From: Nymphaea colorata
Taxonomy: Eukaryota; Streptophyta; Magnoliopsida; Nymphaeales; Nymphaeaceae
Direction: 5' to 3'
Length of the DNA: 64,000 bases
Assembly: GCF_008831285.2 (NCBI RefSeq)
Contig: NC_045139.1
Coordinates: forward strand, 22,114,412-22,178,411
In this document: piece by piece, positions 1 to 12,700 of the stretch
Numbering within the stretch: position 1 is the first letter of the stretch
Layout: the number at the start of each line of letters is the position of its first letter
Program-made: the position numbers and the translations under genes
The notes under the pieces: generated by a model
Seen by the model: only the letters and a program-made list of their open reading frames with translations
What the model was told of the DNA's origin: nothing
Databases searched by the model: none

Positions 1-2
1 GT

Positions 3-3000
3 CAATTTTGTGGGTATCGAAATCATACTGCACAGACATGTTATGACATACCAAAAGCTTTTATAGCCATGGCCTTGAATGGTGGTCGCGACAATGCTTG
101 GTACCCTGATAGCGGTGCAACCCATCATGTGACTCATAGTGATGATTCCATGGAAGACAAAGTCGATTACCAAGGAAGGGAAGGTGTTCTTGTAGGCAAT
201 GGCGCTAAGGCTCCGATTTCTCATATTGGTAACATATTTCTCAATTCAATCTCTCGTTCTTTTCGGTTAAAGAATGCTATGCATGTGCCAACAACCAGTC
301 AAAATCTTATATCTATCTCTCGTTTTACAAAAGACAACAATTGCTCGGTAGAGTTTGATGCTAATGGGTTTGTTGTTAGAGACTTGCAGACAGGGGCAGC
401 TCTTCACAAAAGGAAAACTAAGGATGGTCTATACGTATGGGCTGATGAAGACAACAAGGAATCCAAACGTACTCTTATTGCGCAACATTCTAGAAGTCTT
501 CCAACCAATCTTTGGCACCAAGGGTTGGGTCATTCTCACTTGAAGACATTGAAGTTGCTTAAGAAAAATAATTATGTGCCTTTGGATGATAGTAAATTTG
601 ATTTCTGCTCTAGTTGTGTTTTGGCTAAGATGCATCGACTGCCATTTGATTTCAGTTTAAGTAATAGCACTCATCCTCTTCAGTTACTTCATGCGGATCT
701 TTGGGGGCCTGCCCCAACGTGTTCTAGAGAATGCTACAAATATTATCTCTTGATTGTTGATGATTTCTCTCGTTTTAGTTGGATTTTTCCTCTTGTTAGA
801 AAATCTGACACGTTATCATGCTTCCAAAATTTCAAGATGCATGTGGAAAAACAATGAGGATATGAGATAAAAAATTTTCATAGCGATTCTGGTAGGGAGT
901 TTCTAAGCAATGATTTCTCAAATTTTCTCACTACAAATGGGATAAAAAGATGGCTTTCTTGCCCCCACACGCCTCAACAAAATGACATTGTGGAAAGAAA
1001 ACATCGCCATGTTGTTGAAACATGGTTAAGTATGATGATCCATGCCTCTCTCCCTCAACGTTTTTGGGTTGATTCATTTAGGACAGCTGTTCACGTCATC
1101 AACCGATTGTCTAGTCCAGAACTCAGAAATAAATCTTCATTTGAAATTGTTTTCAACGCTGCCCCGCAATATGATTATTTTCGAGTTCTTGGATGTACAT
1201 GCTATCCTTTTCTTGTGCCATATAGAGAGTCCAAACTCTCTCCAAAATCTAAAGCATGTGTCTTCCTTGGATATGGGACATGTCATAAAGGATATATATG
1301 TTTAGATCCAATCACTAACATCGTCTTTATTAGCAGACATGTTGTGTTCAACGAGACAAGTTTCTTATTTCAAGGATTTGGTTCTCCAACCACTGAATGG
1401 GACGTTGGAAAATGGATTTCCAATCATCTTGACGCACTTCCAGCTGAGACACAAAAAAAAAACAACTCCAAGCAAACCAGATCTGGTTCAAATTGATCTC
1501 AATATGTATTATTACCCAGTCCTCATTCATGGGAAGAAGATCCAACTCCAAACAATCATTCGTTCAATTCAGTTGATGCAAGTCTTAATCGTAGGGTTCA
1601 AGAAAATGTTATTGATCAATCTCCTCCTTCTCTCACCATTGAAACTTCAAACAGGACTCATCCCATGATCACGAGGTCTCAAGATGGAACTAGGCGACCC
1701 AAGACTTATATGGCTGCTACATCTTTGGAAGAAAGAGAACCAAAAAATCTTGAAGAGGCTTTAAAAGACCCACGATGGATCAAGGTCATGCAAAGTGAAA
1801 TGGATGCACTTTACAACAACCAAACGTGGGACTTTGTCACACCACCTAAGGGAGTTAATCAAGTCGGATGTAAGTGGGTTTTCAAAATCAAACGATGCTC
1901 AGATGAGACTATCGCTCGCTATAAGGCCAGACTTGTGGCCAAAGGTTATAGCCAGAGGGAAGGAATTGATTATTCTGACACATATAGTCCAGTGATAAAA
2001 CCCATCACTATACGAGCAGTCCTGGCTATCGTTGTGTCCAAGGGTTGGAGTATTCACCAATTGTATGTCAACAATGTCTTTCTTCATGGAATTCTAAAGG
2101 ATGAAGTTTTCATGACACAACCACCTGCTTTTTAGAATACAGTAAAACCTCACCAAGTGTGTCATCTCAAGAAAACACTTTATGTCTTAAAGCAAGTGCC
2201 GCGGGCCTGGTTTGAAAGACTCAAAGGATATCTTCTCCAAAATGGGTTCATGGAGTCATTAGTTGACACCTCACTCTTTGTTAGAAAAACCCAAGATACA
2301 ATCATCTTTCTACTTATATATGTAGATGATATAATTATTACAGGCAATAATCCTCAGGAGATTCAAAAGATTATACACAACTTTGGACAAGCGTTCTCCA
2401 TAAAAGATCTTGGAAAATTACACTTCTTCCTAGGCATTGAAGTGTCACTTCAAAAAGACAAAATTGTTCTCTCGCAAGGAAAATATATCAGAGATATTTT
2501 GAGGCGAGCAAACATGGAGAATGCAAAATCTTGTGTCATGCCTGCTGCTCCAAATGTCCCTCTATTCAAATTCGATGGGAAAAAATTGAAAAATGAAACT
2601 CAGTATCGTCAGATTGTAGGAGCACTTAAGTATGTCACTTTAACATGCCCAGATATTACTTATGCAGTAAATAAAGGTTGTCAGTTCATGCACCAGCCGA
2701 CTTCAACTCACTGGACTCATGTTAAAAGAATTTTACGATATCTCAAAGGCACCATACAACATGGCTTTGAGATATCAAAATCTAATTCTTTTACATTATC
2801 TGCTTACTCTGATGCCGATTGGGCTGGGTGCCCGGATGATCGAAGATCCAGTAGTGGCTATGTTACAAAAATTGGTTACAATATCATATCTTGGAAATCC
2901 ACCAAACAACAAACAGTGGCAAAATCTAGCACAGAAGCAGAGCATAAGGCCATTGCAGGAGCTCTCTTAGAAGTCATATGGTTAAATAACTTGATGAAAG

Positions 3001-3500
3001 ATCTGGGAATTCAGACTGAACAAAAACCAATTTTGTGGTGCGACAACATTGGAGCAACATATTTGGCGGCAAATCCAGTTTTTCATGCATGAACAAAACA
3101 TATAGAAATTGACTATCATTTCGTCAGAGAGAAGGTGGCAGACAATACGATTGAGATTAAATGTGTTCAATCAGAAAAGCAATTAGCTGATATTTTCACT
3201 AAGTTGTTACCAAGGCCAAGATTTCATTATCTCAAAGAACTGTTAAACGTCCTTGAAATGGAGGTTGGATCGAAGGGGCATGTTAGAGATAAGGTAGCCG
3301 ATCCAACGTCCTTACCAATCTTGCAAGGTAAATCAAATCTTGAATTTCAAGCCAAATATAGAAGAAATGCAATTGATGCTGAAAAGAGGAAAGCAACAAA
3401 TACTCCAACACATGAAGATGCCAAAATCTATTCCAAAGGGAAAGAAATTCAAATTTGTAATCAAGATCCAAGATTTTTGGATCTTGACAGACCAGCCTGA
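3..3500 (+). pseudogene. Degenerate copia gag-pol polyprotein
   Basis: A single reading frame runs from base 3 to 3500 with no frameshift but four in-frame stops: TGA at 855, TGA at 1494, TAG at 2133 and TGA at 3090. At the extreme left edge is a CCHC zinc knuckle (CGYRNHTAQTC, its first Cys cut by the edge). A protease DSGA motif follows near base 110. The GAG-pre-integrase LWHQGLGH lies near 510, integrase LHADLWGP and VDDFSRFSW at 690-780, and IVERKHRH near 990. The reverse transcriptase box YVDDIIITG is intact near 2320, and RNase H SDADWAG and KSSTEAE lie near 2810-2940. In the upstream RT motif, normally QLDVNNAFLHG in this family, the catalytic Asp reads Tyr (QLYVNNVFLHG). The stop at 3090 sits where copia elements usually have Arg, which fits a CGA to TGA transition. 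Confidence 0.93.
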
Positions 3501-3693
3501 AATTTTTATTTAGTATTCTTTCCTCTTTGAAGATTTAGTGGTTGTAAGAGAGTATTCCCTTTTCTAGAATTGTAGAGAAGGAAAGGCTTCGTGGACGTAG
3601 GTCGAGTTTGACCGAACCACGTAATTTATTGTGTGCTCTCTCTCTCTCTCTCTCTCTCTCTTCCTCTTTGTCTCTCTCATTCTAACTTTTACA
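3280..3693 (+). repeat. 3' LTR of the copia element
   Basis: A purine-rich stretch (GGATCGAAGGGGCA) ends at 3279 and is followed by TGTTAGAG, a common copia LTR start. The probable end is TTTTACA at 3693. Inside is the typical transcribed LTR segment with CTTCGTGGACGTAGG and GACCGAACCACG, followed by a (CT)n tract at 3635-3661. The pol frame runs on into the LTR to its stop at 3500. The 3' boundary is inferred from the CA end alone, because the other LTR is outside the window. Confidence 0.7.
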
Positions 3694-6202
3694 GGTAACA
3701 CCGTCCTCAATAAAGATTTTGCACATGTTCCACTTACCATGATAGGGTCAACTGTTACAAGATGGTTGTTTAGGGTTCTAGCAATTTTTTGAAAATCACT
3801 TCATTCCAGAGGATGGAGATGCCATATTTGGGAACTGGATCCATACTAGCACTAGCACTCTAAAGTTGGTTTCGATCTCTATATCTAGACAAGTCCACTG
3901 ATTGACAACAACGCTTTGTCCATTACAACTCCAAAGTTTCTACCGTAGGAGGAGCCTCATGTCATCAGCTTCTGCAAATCTAACTAGTAAACCCCCCTTT
4001 GCTAAGAGCGGTTAACTGACGTGGGAGAGATGGTTTCCATACTCTCTTTAGGACATTCCATGCGTACTTTGAGTCAACATTGACTCTCAATTCCATAGAA
4101 GAGAACCCCAGAACATTATTATAAATAATATATATATACATATATATATATATACCTCATCGCACTCCGCGCTCAAGCTGTTTGATATGTGCGGCACTGG
4201 TACCTACATCCACTCTGCACTGACAGTACACCCATGTGATATAGGTCAACAATAGTTGGAGATAATGCAAGTGCAACATGAACTTGGTGAGATTTTTCTT
4301 GTGTTTGCTTGCCCATGGTAATGCTGCTCATCCCACTATGCTAACATGTCATGGTTTTGCAAGGGTTTGGTTATGGTTTTAGACTGACCACCCAAACTAG
4401 TTGGTAAGGTTGTTTAATTGCCTTTTTGTTGATTTCGCAAGTTGTGAAAACCTCAAATCTCACTTAGACAAAAAAATTCGTTTGCCATATAGCTCAAACC
4501 ATAAATAACTATCTTGCTACTAACCCAAATCATGAATTCAAGTCAAGCCTCCAATTCAAAATATCAATCCAGTCTAAATTTTGCCCTCGATCCTAGTGCC
4601 AAGCACGACTTAAGCATCACAAAACCTGATCTAGATCGGAATCAAATCCAAAACTTACTTTTCTACCCAAATGATGAAAACCCGAGGCACGTGCTGGCCT
4701 CGCGTGTACCGGGCTAGGTCCGACCATCTTCGCGTGTGGCCAATCACTTGACTGGCCAGGTCCAAATACTCAAAAGCTGATCTTTGAGTCGGTCGATCTA
4801 GATTTTTAAGTCAACATAATGATGAAAAATACCCTTTATATGACAATTATATATTTTTTTAAGGTAACTATGACCTATCTTAATTTTTCCAAGTTTGAGA
4901 AGGAGGGAATCTACCACTTCCCTCACTTGGACATCAAACCCTTCCCCTCTCTTCTTCACTTTTATCCTCTCTTGTCTTTCATTTTCTTCTCTTCTTTTAT
5001 TAGAGTCCATCTCTCTTTCTTCTTGTCCTCCACAAAAGACTTTCTTAGGTGAACTTTTTCTTTCCTATCTCTTCTTCATTTCATTTGTCACTTTGCTTTT
5101 CATAATTATGATATTATCTTAGTTAATTTTTATTTTTTCTTCATGATTATGATATTACCTTAGTTGATTTTTATTTTTCTTCATTATGTTTAGATTAGGT
5201 TAGAATTTAATTTCCTTGTTAACTAGGTCTCAAGGGGTTAAGTAATGCCCTTCTCTCTTACGCTTATATTTTTTTTCTTGTTTTTAATTAGTTTGCATAA
5301 ATGAGATGTAAGAGTAATTAATTCTCTAACCATTAGTAATATTGATCTGAGGAAATAAGACAACCGTCCCTTAAAATCTCGAATAAGCATACTAGTTCAC
5401 TTTAATGTACTTGTTAAATTATGGGTGTATACCCCTCTCCCTTGAACCTAGTTTTTAATATTACTTAGTCTTCAAGTTGCATAAAACTTTACGCACGCTA
5501 GGTTTGGTTGAGATTTAAGAGTGATCAATACCCCAATTGTGGTACTAATCTTGGTTTAGAGAATAAACAACCGTTTCTTAAAACCTCAAATGAGCCCACA
5601 TAAAGTTACTTGTCTTATCAATAAGAAAAAAATTCTGTCCCTTCTCTCTCTCTCTCTCTCTACTTTTTCACTTTCTCTCCTCCTATTTCTCTCTCTTTCT
5701 TTATGCCTTCCTCTTCATTTCACCCGGTATTCGATCGATCTGATTGGGTCCATGAAGAAAGAGATCCGATTAACAACCTTGGTTGAGGGTCTGGCGTGGT
5801 TTCCGATTAGAATCAACAGGGTTACTGTGCTTGGAGGAGGCTCATTCTGATAGAAGAGCCCAAAGCTGAGAGAGCATTAGAAGACAGTTAGACAGTTTCA
5901 GAGCCAGCCCTGTATATGGATTCCGAAGTATTCGAAATATTGCCGACGAAGAAATGAATATTTAGCTCGTTTTTGTCCTTGTAAGGCGCTTCTCCATTCG
6001 TGTATCATTTCACATCCCAGGGTCTAAAAAGATCGTCGACGGCAGCGTTGCTTATTACCCACTTCACTTTTTTCACATTTAACAAGAATGTTCTTGGATT
6101 CTTGGGCGCGCCGCGCCATGGTGGACCGAAGGAGGATGAAGTTGGTCCAATTGGGTTACTTCTCGCTCCGTAGGCGCCTACTTTCTTTCACCAAACGCGT
6201 TC
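3694..6202. other. Intergenic, no gene recognised
   Basis: This is AT-rich sequence between the copia element and the transporter gene. It holds an imperfect (TA)n tract at about 4119-4155 and a (CT)n tract with pyrimidine-rich flanks at 5639-5700. A short GC-richer patch at 4680-4800 has CACGTG within GGCACGTGCTGG. Open frames here are short and low in complexity, with Ser/Leu/Phe-rich products from pyrimidine tracts. I see no conserved domain. Confidence 0.6.
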
Positions 6203-6208
6203 CACGTG
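6203..6208. promoter_or_regulatory. G-box / ABRE-like CACGTG upstream of ENT
   Basis: CACGTG in the context CCACGTGACGC lies about 200 bases before the transporter start codon. The CACGTGAC form is the known plant G-box/ABRE core bound by bZIP and bHLH factors. That it regulates the gene is inferred from position and sequence only. Confidence 0.4.
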
Positions 6209-6407
6209 ACGCACAGTGAGCCCGGAGACGGATGGACAGGGCGACGCTCTTAGCGGATTGGGGCCAAAGGTTGGGGAAGAAGAGTTGGTGATAGAGATTC
6301 TCCGGTGACGGACGGCGAGATCGGTGAGCCTTGGGTCCGGCGCCATCTTCTGCGACACAGAGAAAGAGAAGAGAAAAGGCAAGAGGGTGGGCTCGAGATC
6401 TCAAGAA

Positions 6408-6972
6408 ATGGGTTTCTCCGACAACAGCAATATCAACAGCGCTTATGCCTACCATCCCGGGGCGGTGGACGGAGATGCGGAGACGGAGAGGCTGCCGCTC
6501 AACCGGGTCACCTCACGGGTACCCGAGGATTCTTTCCACCTTGCGTACATCTCCTACTTCGTTCTCGGCGCAGGGTTCCTCCTCCCTTGGAACGCCTTCA
6601 TCACCGCCGTTGACTACTTCACCTACCTCTATCCGGAGGTTAGCATCGACCGCGTTTTCGCCGTCACCTACATGCTGGTTTGCCTCGCCTTCCTCCTCCT
6701 CATTATCGCGTTCTTCACCCAGAGGTCCACAGCCTCCTTCAGGATCAACGCCGGCCTCCTCTTCTTCTTGGTCTCCCTTCTTGTGATCCCCCTCATGGAC
6801 GCCTTCTATCTCAAGGGCAGGTCCGGCCTCTACGACGGCTACTACGTCACGGTTGCGGCCATCGCCCTTTCCGGGGTGGGCGACGCCCTCGTCCAGGGCA
6901 GCCTCATTGGTTCTGCCGGCGAGCTGCCGCCTAGATACATGCAGGCCCTTGTAGCTGGTACAGCCGCTTCAG

Positions 6973-7012
<40 letters not shown>

Positions 7013-8450
7013 TAGCCTAGATCTGGACTCAATGGAAATTATGAGCAAGAGGAACCTAGAAACTGTGAAGGCATTGACAAGGACGAATGTCTTTTACATG
7101 TTCAATTTATCTGATTTTAGCTTTCATTATTCTCTAATTGTTTTAGCTTTAAAAGGAGGATTGGATGCTAAGGAGAAAGTGCCACTACTTTGGTGGTAGA
7201 TCTGTTTAGTTTGCCCTTAACTCTGCAACAGAGAATTGAGGGTCGAGCGCATCTGTCTCTTCTTTGTATATGACCACTCTCCCGTTTTTACTGACATGAC
7301 AAGAGGCTTGATGCAGGAACCTGGCCCAAATCTCACCTCAACCTGCAAATATCCATTTGAATCCTTATTCGAATCTTGAATTATATTATCTTTTACATTT
7401 GGAGTTATTTGGATTAAGAACTAAGAAGGATCTTTTAGACTTATGCTAATTATTTGTGATAGTAAGAATTGCCATTCTAGAAAGACTAACTTGTTTAGTT
7501 TGAACTTAACTTCATTTTCTGTCCTTTAGATTTACCTTTTTGTTTCATGTCTTATCTGCTGATGGAAGATCGTCGTAGTTGTGCAATTTTGATCTCTGTC
7601 AAGTCACACATCAAATTGCCACCTGCCACTTGCTGACGACTTGTTCCTCTGAAGGAAAAAGTTCGTAAGCCTGCTCATTCCTAAAGCTTTCAAACTTTTG
7701 GTTGCAGCGGTGCTCGTCTCAGCTATGAGGATAATAACCAAAGCCGTATATCCCCAAGACGCACGCGGTCTAAGGAAAAGCGCTAATTTGTACTTCGGTC
7801 TCAGCATTGCCATGATGTTCATATGCTTAGTTTGCTTCAACCTGGTAGACAGGCTTCCGGTTATTCAGTACTACAAGGATCTTAAACTGCAGGCAGTTCA
7901 GTCAGAAGAAGATGAGGAAAAAAATGAAAAAGACACTCATTGCATGAGTTCCTGGGGCTCAAATCTGTATTACATTGTGGGAAGAGTCAAGTGGTATGGG
8001 ATCGGTATCCTGCTAATCTATGTTGTGACTCTGTCCATATTCCCTGGATATATTACGGAAGATGTGCACTCCGAGTTGCTCAAGGACTGGTACTCCATCC
8101 TCCTGATTGCCGCATACAATGTGTTTGATCTGGTTGGCAAGTCTTTGACTGCGGTTTATGTAATCCAGAACGCCAGGATTGCTGTGGGTGCTTCAGTGGC
8201 AAGACTGCTCTTCTATCCCCTGTTCTTGGCGTGCTTGCATGGCCCTAAGTTCTTTCGGACGGAGATTCCAGTGACACTGTTAACATGCTTGCTCGGATTA
8301 ACGAACGGTTACTTCACAAGTGTGTTGATGATCCTTGCACCAAAGGTCGTCCACATACAGCAGGCCGAGGCAGCAGGCATTGTGCTGGTCTTGTTCCTGG
8401 TGATTGGGTTAGCAGTTGGTTCAGTAGTGGCGTGGTTCTGGGTCATCTAA
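6408..8450 (+). CDS. ENT1: Equilibrative nucleoside transporter, ENT1-like
   Basis: The CDS is join(6408..6972, 7708..8450), 435 aa, a multi-pass carrier for nucleosides (SLC29/ENT family), expected in the plasma membrane. Exon 1 ends TTCAG|GT and exon 2 begins after TTGCAG; joining them completes an Ala codon and continues AAS-AVLVSAMRI. Length and the roughly eleven hydrophobic segments fit the family, and Arabidopsis ENT1 is of similar size. Family marks are the early LLPWNAFITAVDYF segment, RYMQALVAG in the middle, a hydrophilic acidic loop rich in Glu, Asp and Lys near residues 260-275, and a hydrophobic C-terminus ending GSVVAWFWVI. An in-frame ATG at 6324 would add 28 residues, but the 6408 ATG begins the family-like region. 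Exon 1 is markedly GC-rich in third positions, exon 2 less so. The 735-base intron begins GTTCTCTCTC, a (TC)n tract touching the donor. The gene looks intact. Assignment to ENT1 rather than another plant ENT is by resemblance. Confidence 0.93.
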
Positions 8451-8740
8451 AAATGGCTTGCCTGCCACAGTTTCCTCCAAATGTGTAGCATAGTTCTCTC
8501 TCTCTCCATATATTTATATGCTAGTCAGTAGTCACTGGTGGCGACAAAAGGGGCCTCGGCCGACTCACTGGATGACCTGCGCATGCCTGTCGGCGTGAGT
8601 AGTTGGTGCTTCGTCAACCTAAGGCATGAATGAATCCACATGTCTCTTCAGCACACAACTTCTCCTGTAATTTTTTTCTTTTTGGTTTTCATCGCTGTCC
8701 CCTGCTATGGGGAATCCTTCAGTGGGTTCTGTTTTATGAA

Positions 8741-8746
8741 AATAAA
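8741..8746 (+). terminator. Possible polyadenylation signal of ENT
   Basis: AATAAA occurs about 290 bases after the ENT stop codon, in an AT-rich context preceded by T-rich sequence near 8670-8690. This is a reasonable position for a plant near-upstream element. Nothing else supports it. Confidence 0.35.
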
Positions 8747-9258
8747 ATGTCAGTAAGAATTGATATGGAAGCTTCTTTTTAGGCCTCAAGTCTGCTGCCT
8801 ATGACTGGTGCATTCTTCAAACAGAGGGGAATATCTAAAATCATGCCAATCGATGCCGATGAGGGAACCGTTTGATTTAGAGAAATCGGACGGACGGACG
8901 GACTTCTCTCTGTTGATGTTCACCATTTCTCCCTCACATAAGCATAGCCCGACCCTCCCATTTCTCCTTTCGGCCGCTTTCCGTCCCTTTTCTGATCTCT
9001 CTTTCTCACCTCCCTCCTCCTGTTGGTCGTCCCCATTTCATCTGTGGAAGAGAGAGAGGTTAAGAAGAGAAAATTACGTATGAGACAGATGGCTCCGACA
9101 GCTCCTCTGGTGCCTGCGATGATGGCTCAGGTCACACCGGTCACAGATATGAAGGATCTGGACAGACACAGAGGGGCAGAAAGAAAGAAGAAAGAGAGAG
9201 AATGCACTGGGGAGAGGCATTGATAGAGGTCGAGAATGTGAGAGACGGAGGGGGATGG
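8747..9258. other. Intergenic, no gene recognised
   Basis: The stretch holds a short GGAC tetranucleotide run near 8889-8902 and pyrimidine- and purine-rich patches. It runs up to the 8-bp target duplication of the following MITE. No coding signal or RNA gene is visible. Confidence 0.55.
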
Positions 9259-9266
9259 GTTGCAAT

Positions 9267-9693
9267 TAGGGCTGGCATCGGGCCGGAGCCAGACAACCCC
9301 TGAAAAGGGCCGCCTGGCTGACCTTCTGAGTCACGCCGGGTGGTTGCAGCCCAAGGCTGGGCTCGGAACCTAAAAAAAAAAAACCCAAAGAAACCGAGTC
9401 GCTCGGAAACCACCGGCGTACCAGGCGTCGGGGGTTTGGGGGAAGGAGACTGAGAGAGAGAAGAGAGGAAGGAGGATGAGAGAGAGGCAGGATAAAAACA
9501 AAGTGGGGAGTTGGGGAGGGAAAGAAAGAGAGGGAGAAGACGGAGGAGGAGACGCAGAAGGAAGGAAAGAAGTGGATGGGGCTGGGTTGAGCCCCTGGTA
9601 CCCGGTTCGGAAAGCGTCAACTCGACACGTATTCAGGTCGAGCCGGCCTGTGGACCAAAATGGTGGCCCTAACCCAGCCCAGTGCTAGTCTTA
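9267..9693. mobile_element. Non-autonomous hAT-type MITE with perfect 8-bp TSD
   Basis: This is a 427-bp element flanked by the identical octamer GTTGCAAT at 9259-9266 and 9694-9701. The left end reads TAGGGCTGGCATCGGGCCGG and the inverted right end TAAGACTAGCACTGGGCTGG, matching at 14 of 20 positions. An 8-bp duplication, short TA(G/A)GG-type inverted ends and GGGCC/GGCTGG-rich subterminal sequence are typical of hAT-derived MITEs in plants. No transposase frame is present. The orientation is undefined. Confidence 0.85.
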
Positions 9694-9701
9694 GTTGCAA
9701 T

Positions 9702-12700
9702 GAGGTAGACGGAGGTAGAGTGTTGGGGAACGAGGGAGAGAGGTCGATAGGGAATGGGATAGAACAAGAGAGTAGGCTAAACAAGTCTTAAACTGTGAGA
9801 AACGGCACAAGGTAACACCACCAAATTGGTTAGTCTAACCTATGACGTATGGGGGATGTGGATAGGACCCAGACTCCAACTTGGAAAAATATAGAGAATA
9901 GAGCAAACAATAAATCAATATATAAAGGTGTGTTTGATAAGGCCGGAATTGTTGAATTGTATAATTAAAGTTGATATTTTTGATGTGATGAGAATTGTGT
10001 GATCAATCAAAGAACTTTGACTTTGGAACTATAGGATTATTCTTACATCAACAAAAACTTCTTTGGAACTATAGGATTATTCTTACATCAACAAAAACTT
10101 CTGAGAAAATGAGCTTTGTCGAGCTTATCTAAGCTAGGTTGCACTGAAATGAGCTAAGCTAGGTACCGGTGAGCTAGAAATGACCACTTTCTATGTCTAC
10201 GGTAAACACAAAATGATGCTAATTGAGGCTAAATTGTAGTTAATGGGTTGGTTTTTAAGGTTTTCTTAGAAAGAAAGGCAAAAAAGATTTCTCAATCTAG
10301 TGGGTTCACATTTTAACATATCCCGGTTGACACTAACCTAGAGAGAATTGGGATAGGCTAGTTTGGGCTCATTCTCTGGGAAAGTGCCAACATGGATTCC
10401 AAACAATTAGAAAATTCTTGCAAACATAATTTGAAATGGTTATACAATGGGTGGAGTGGGGGTAAAACCAGAAAATAGAAATTTTGGATTACTTATATGC
10501 AGTTTCTCCACCAAGGCAGAACAAGTTGATCATAAATATAGTTGACTACTTCACATGAAAGCAAGCATATGATTTTAGAGGGCAATCAATATGTGACTAG
10601 TTAAAATGTTTGTGAAGGATTAGTATATAAACAGGCGATTTTTATGGGTTTGTATGGGGCCACACAGGCAACATGTACCTTACGCCATCGGCAGTTAGGG
10701 ACAATTGTTTTGTTGCAACCCACTCTTTTTGGAAGGAAATCATGAAAGCTTGTGATAAATGTTTTTTCCGTTTTTAGAAAGTAAAAGCACTAAAAAGGCA
10801 TTCAAGTAAAAGCAAAAGTACATGCAGTTGATCCTTTTTTTGTTAAAAAAAATGAAATGAAAAGAGATATTTTATAAGCCCCATAGCCCTCTACTATATA
10901 CTATTTTTTTGTACATAAGGGTGGTGCACAAAACTTGGTCTCATTAGTCTTTGGGTATTGCACCCCATGGCCATCATCCTGATCTCTCTCTCTCTCTCTC
11001 ATCCCCTTCTTCATCCAGATGAAGAAAATGGTAAAGGTAACCACAGCAAGCCAACTATAGTGGTGTCTAAGGTTGGCAACAATCTTGATCATACCGGGCC
11101 ATGACACAACAAAGTAGAGCTCAGGCTGGTCCGAAGCCTTTGTTGGCATCCCATGTCACACCCTATAATCTGTTTTTGTTACAACGTAAAATATGAAAGT
11201 GCGACCACACAACGATTTGAAATGAGCTATGTATATCAAAATACAATGGGGTAAACTTTTTATTATGTAGTAAATTTCAATTCATACAAAATCACTCCTC
11301 AGTGATATACATGACAAAAAATGCCCAAAACAACAACATTCATGTCTAATAAAACAAGACATCAATGAGACCCAAAACATGACGCGCCGGTGCTACAATT
11401 GATCCAAAATTTTCTTCTCCGCAGGATGTGAGTTGAGTCATCTGATCAACTTGCTACTCTAAGTCCGTGAAAACTTGAAAAAATAAACAATAGAAGACTT
11501 AACTTTCGCAGTATTGTAACAAACAGATAAATCCCTAACCCTCCAATGTAAGGGTTCAAATATAAGATATAACATATACGAAAAACATAAACACTACCGC
11601 ATCATGATAGTAGCCTCAAGTCACATACTTGTCATGGCAGCCCTTCACATATTCACAACATGTACCGCTCATTGACCACAATTAATACTCTTGATTATCA
11701 CATGCACTTCATGCATATTCACATCATTTTCATTCACTTCATTCGCAGTCTTTTTATTTATAATTATTTGAATTGACAATTTCTGTGGGTGCAAACATAG
11801 GCATGTGCACACCATGGGTGACTTATAGTTGGGAGACATTCCTCGTGGTGGCCCCAAACGATACAGATCCGTTCACGCTACAGTGGTAGAGCAATCATCC
11901 ATGGATATGTGAATTCTAAGGAGATTTGCTCAGCCAGCCTTCCTTAGAACACTCAGGTTGGAAAACCGGGAGCCTAACGTTCTGCGCACATTACACAACG
12001 ATATCCTAAGGTCTTGTATCGTCTCGCTTTTAGCAGGCGAGACATATTCCAAACACATTGCCATCATCACTGGCATCACCTCAATTATTTTTTTCTTACT
12101 TATTATTATGAGAACACATTCACAAAATGACCAGCTAGCACATGAGTTTGGTTCACTTCACGCCTGCACCCAAACATCCAAATGCCTCCACAAGAGGGCT
12201 ACACATATAGTCAATATTCTTACCTAGCCATCATAACTTTACGGGTACATCTACCCTTTAAATTCATTCAATTGCATCATGCCTACGACAATGCACACGA
12301 ATAATATTACAATATTCACATCAATCAAACATATCAATCACATTTTACAAAACTTAACCGAACCACGGAGAGTAGTCTTGATCTATGATTAGCTTGTAGT
12401 TGTCTTATGCAATTATCTTTCTATGAAGTTTTCTAATGTACAATTAGCATCAAGGAGATACTCGACTTGATACTCAGCCTAATCTGTCCTAAACAGTTAA
12501 AATTGCTAGCATACACATGTAATTGCATAGTAATTTTAAAAACAAAACCAATCTCGATCACACACATACATTCATTCAACACAACACAATCATAGGATCT
12601 CACGATCCTGAAAAAGCATGTATTCTAACTTTAGCCCCATGCAAGAATTTGTCAGGAATACCGCCATACCTATCGTGTGTCGCGAAAATTACCCAAAATT

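Larger units (their letters stand above)
1..3693 (+). mobile_element. Ty1/copia retrotransposon, 5'-truncated by window edge
   Basis: The stretch from the first base to about 3693 is the 3' part of a Ty1/copia LTR retrotransposon. Domains appear in copia order: gag zinc knuckle, protease, integrase, reverse transcriptase, RNase H, then a 3' LTR. Integrase before reverse transcriptase is diagnostic of copia against gypsy. The 5' LTR, PBS and most of gag lie outside the window, so target duplications and LTR divergence cannot be judged. The coding part has stops, so the copy cannot move by itself. Confidence 0.93.

Noticed and set aside
6331-6786. Second frame overlapping ENT exon 1 (151 codons)
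   Set aside because: It is a shadow of the GC-rich transporter exon, Ser/Pro/Arg-rich, with no motif.
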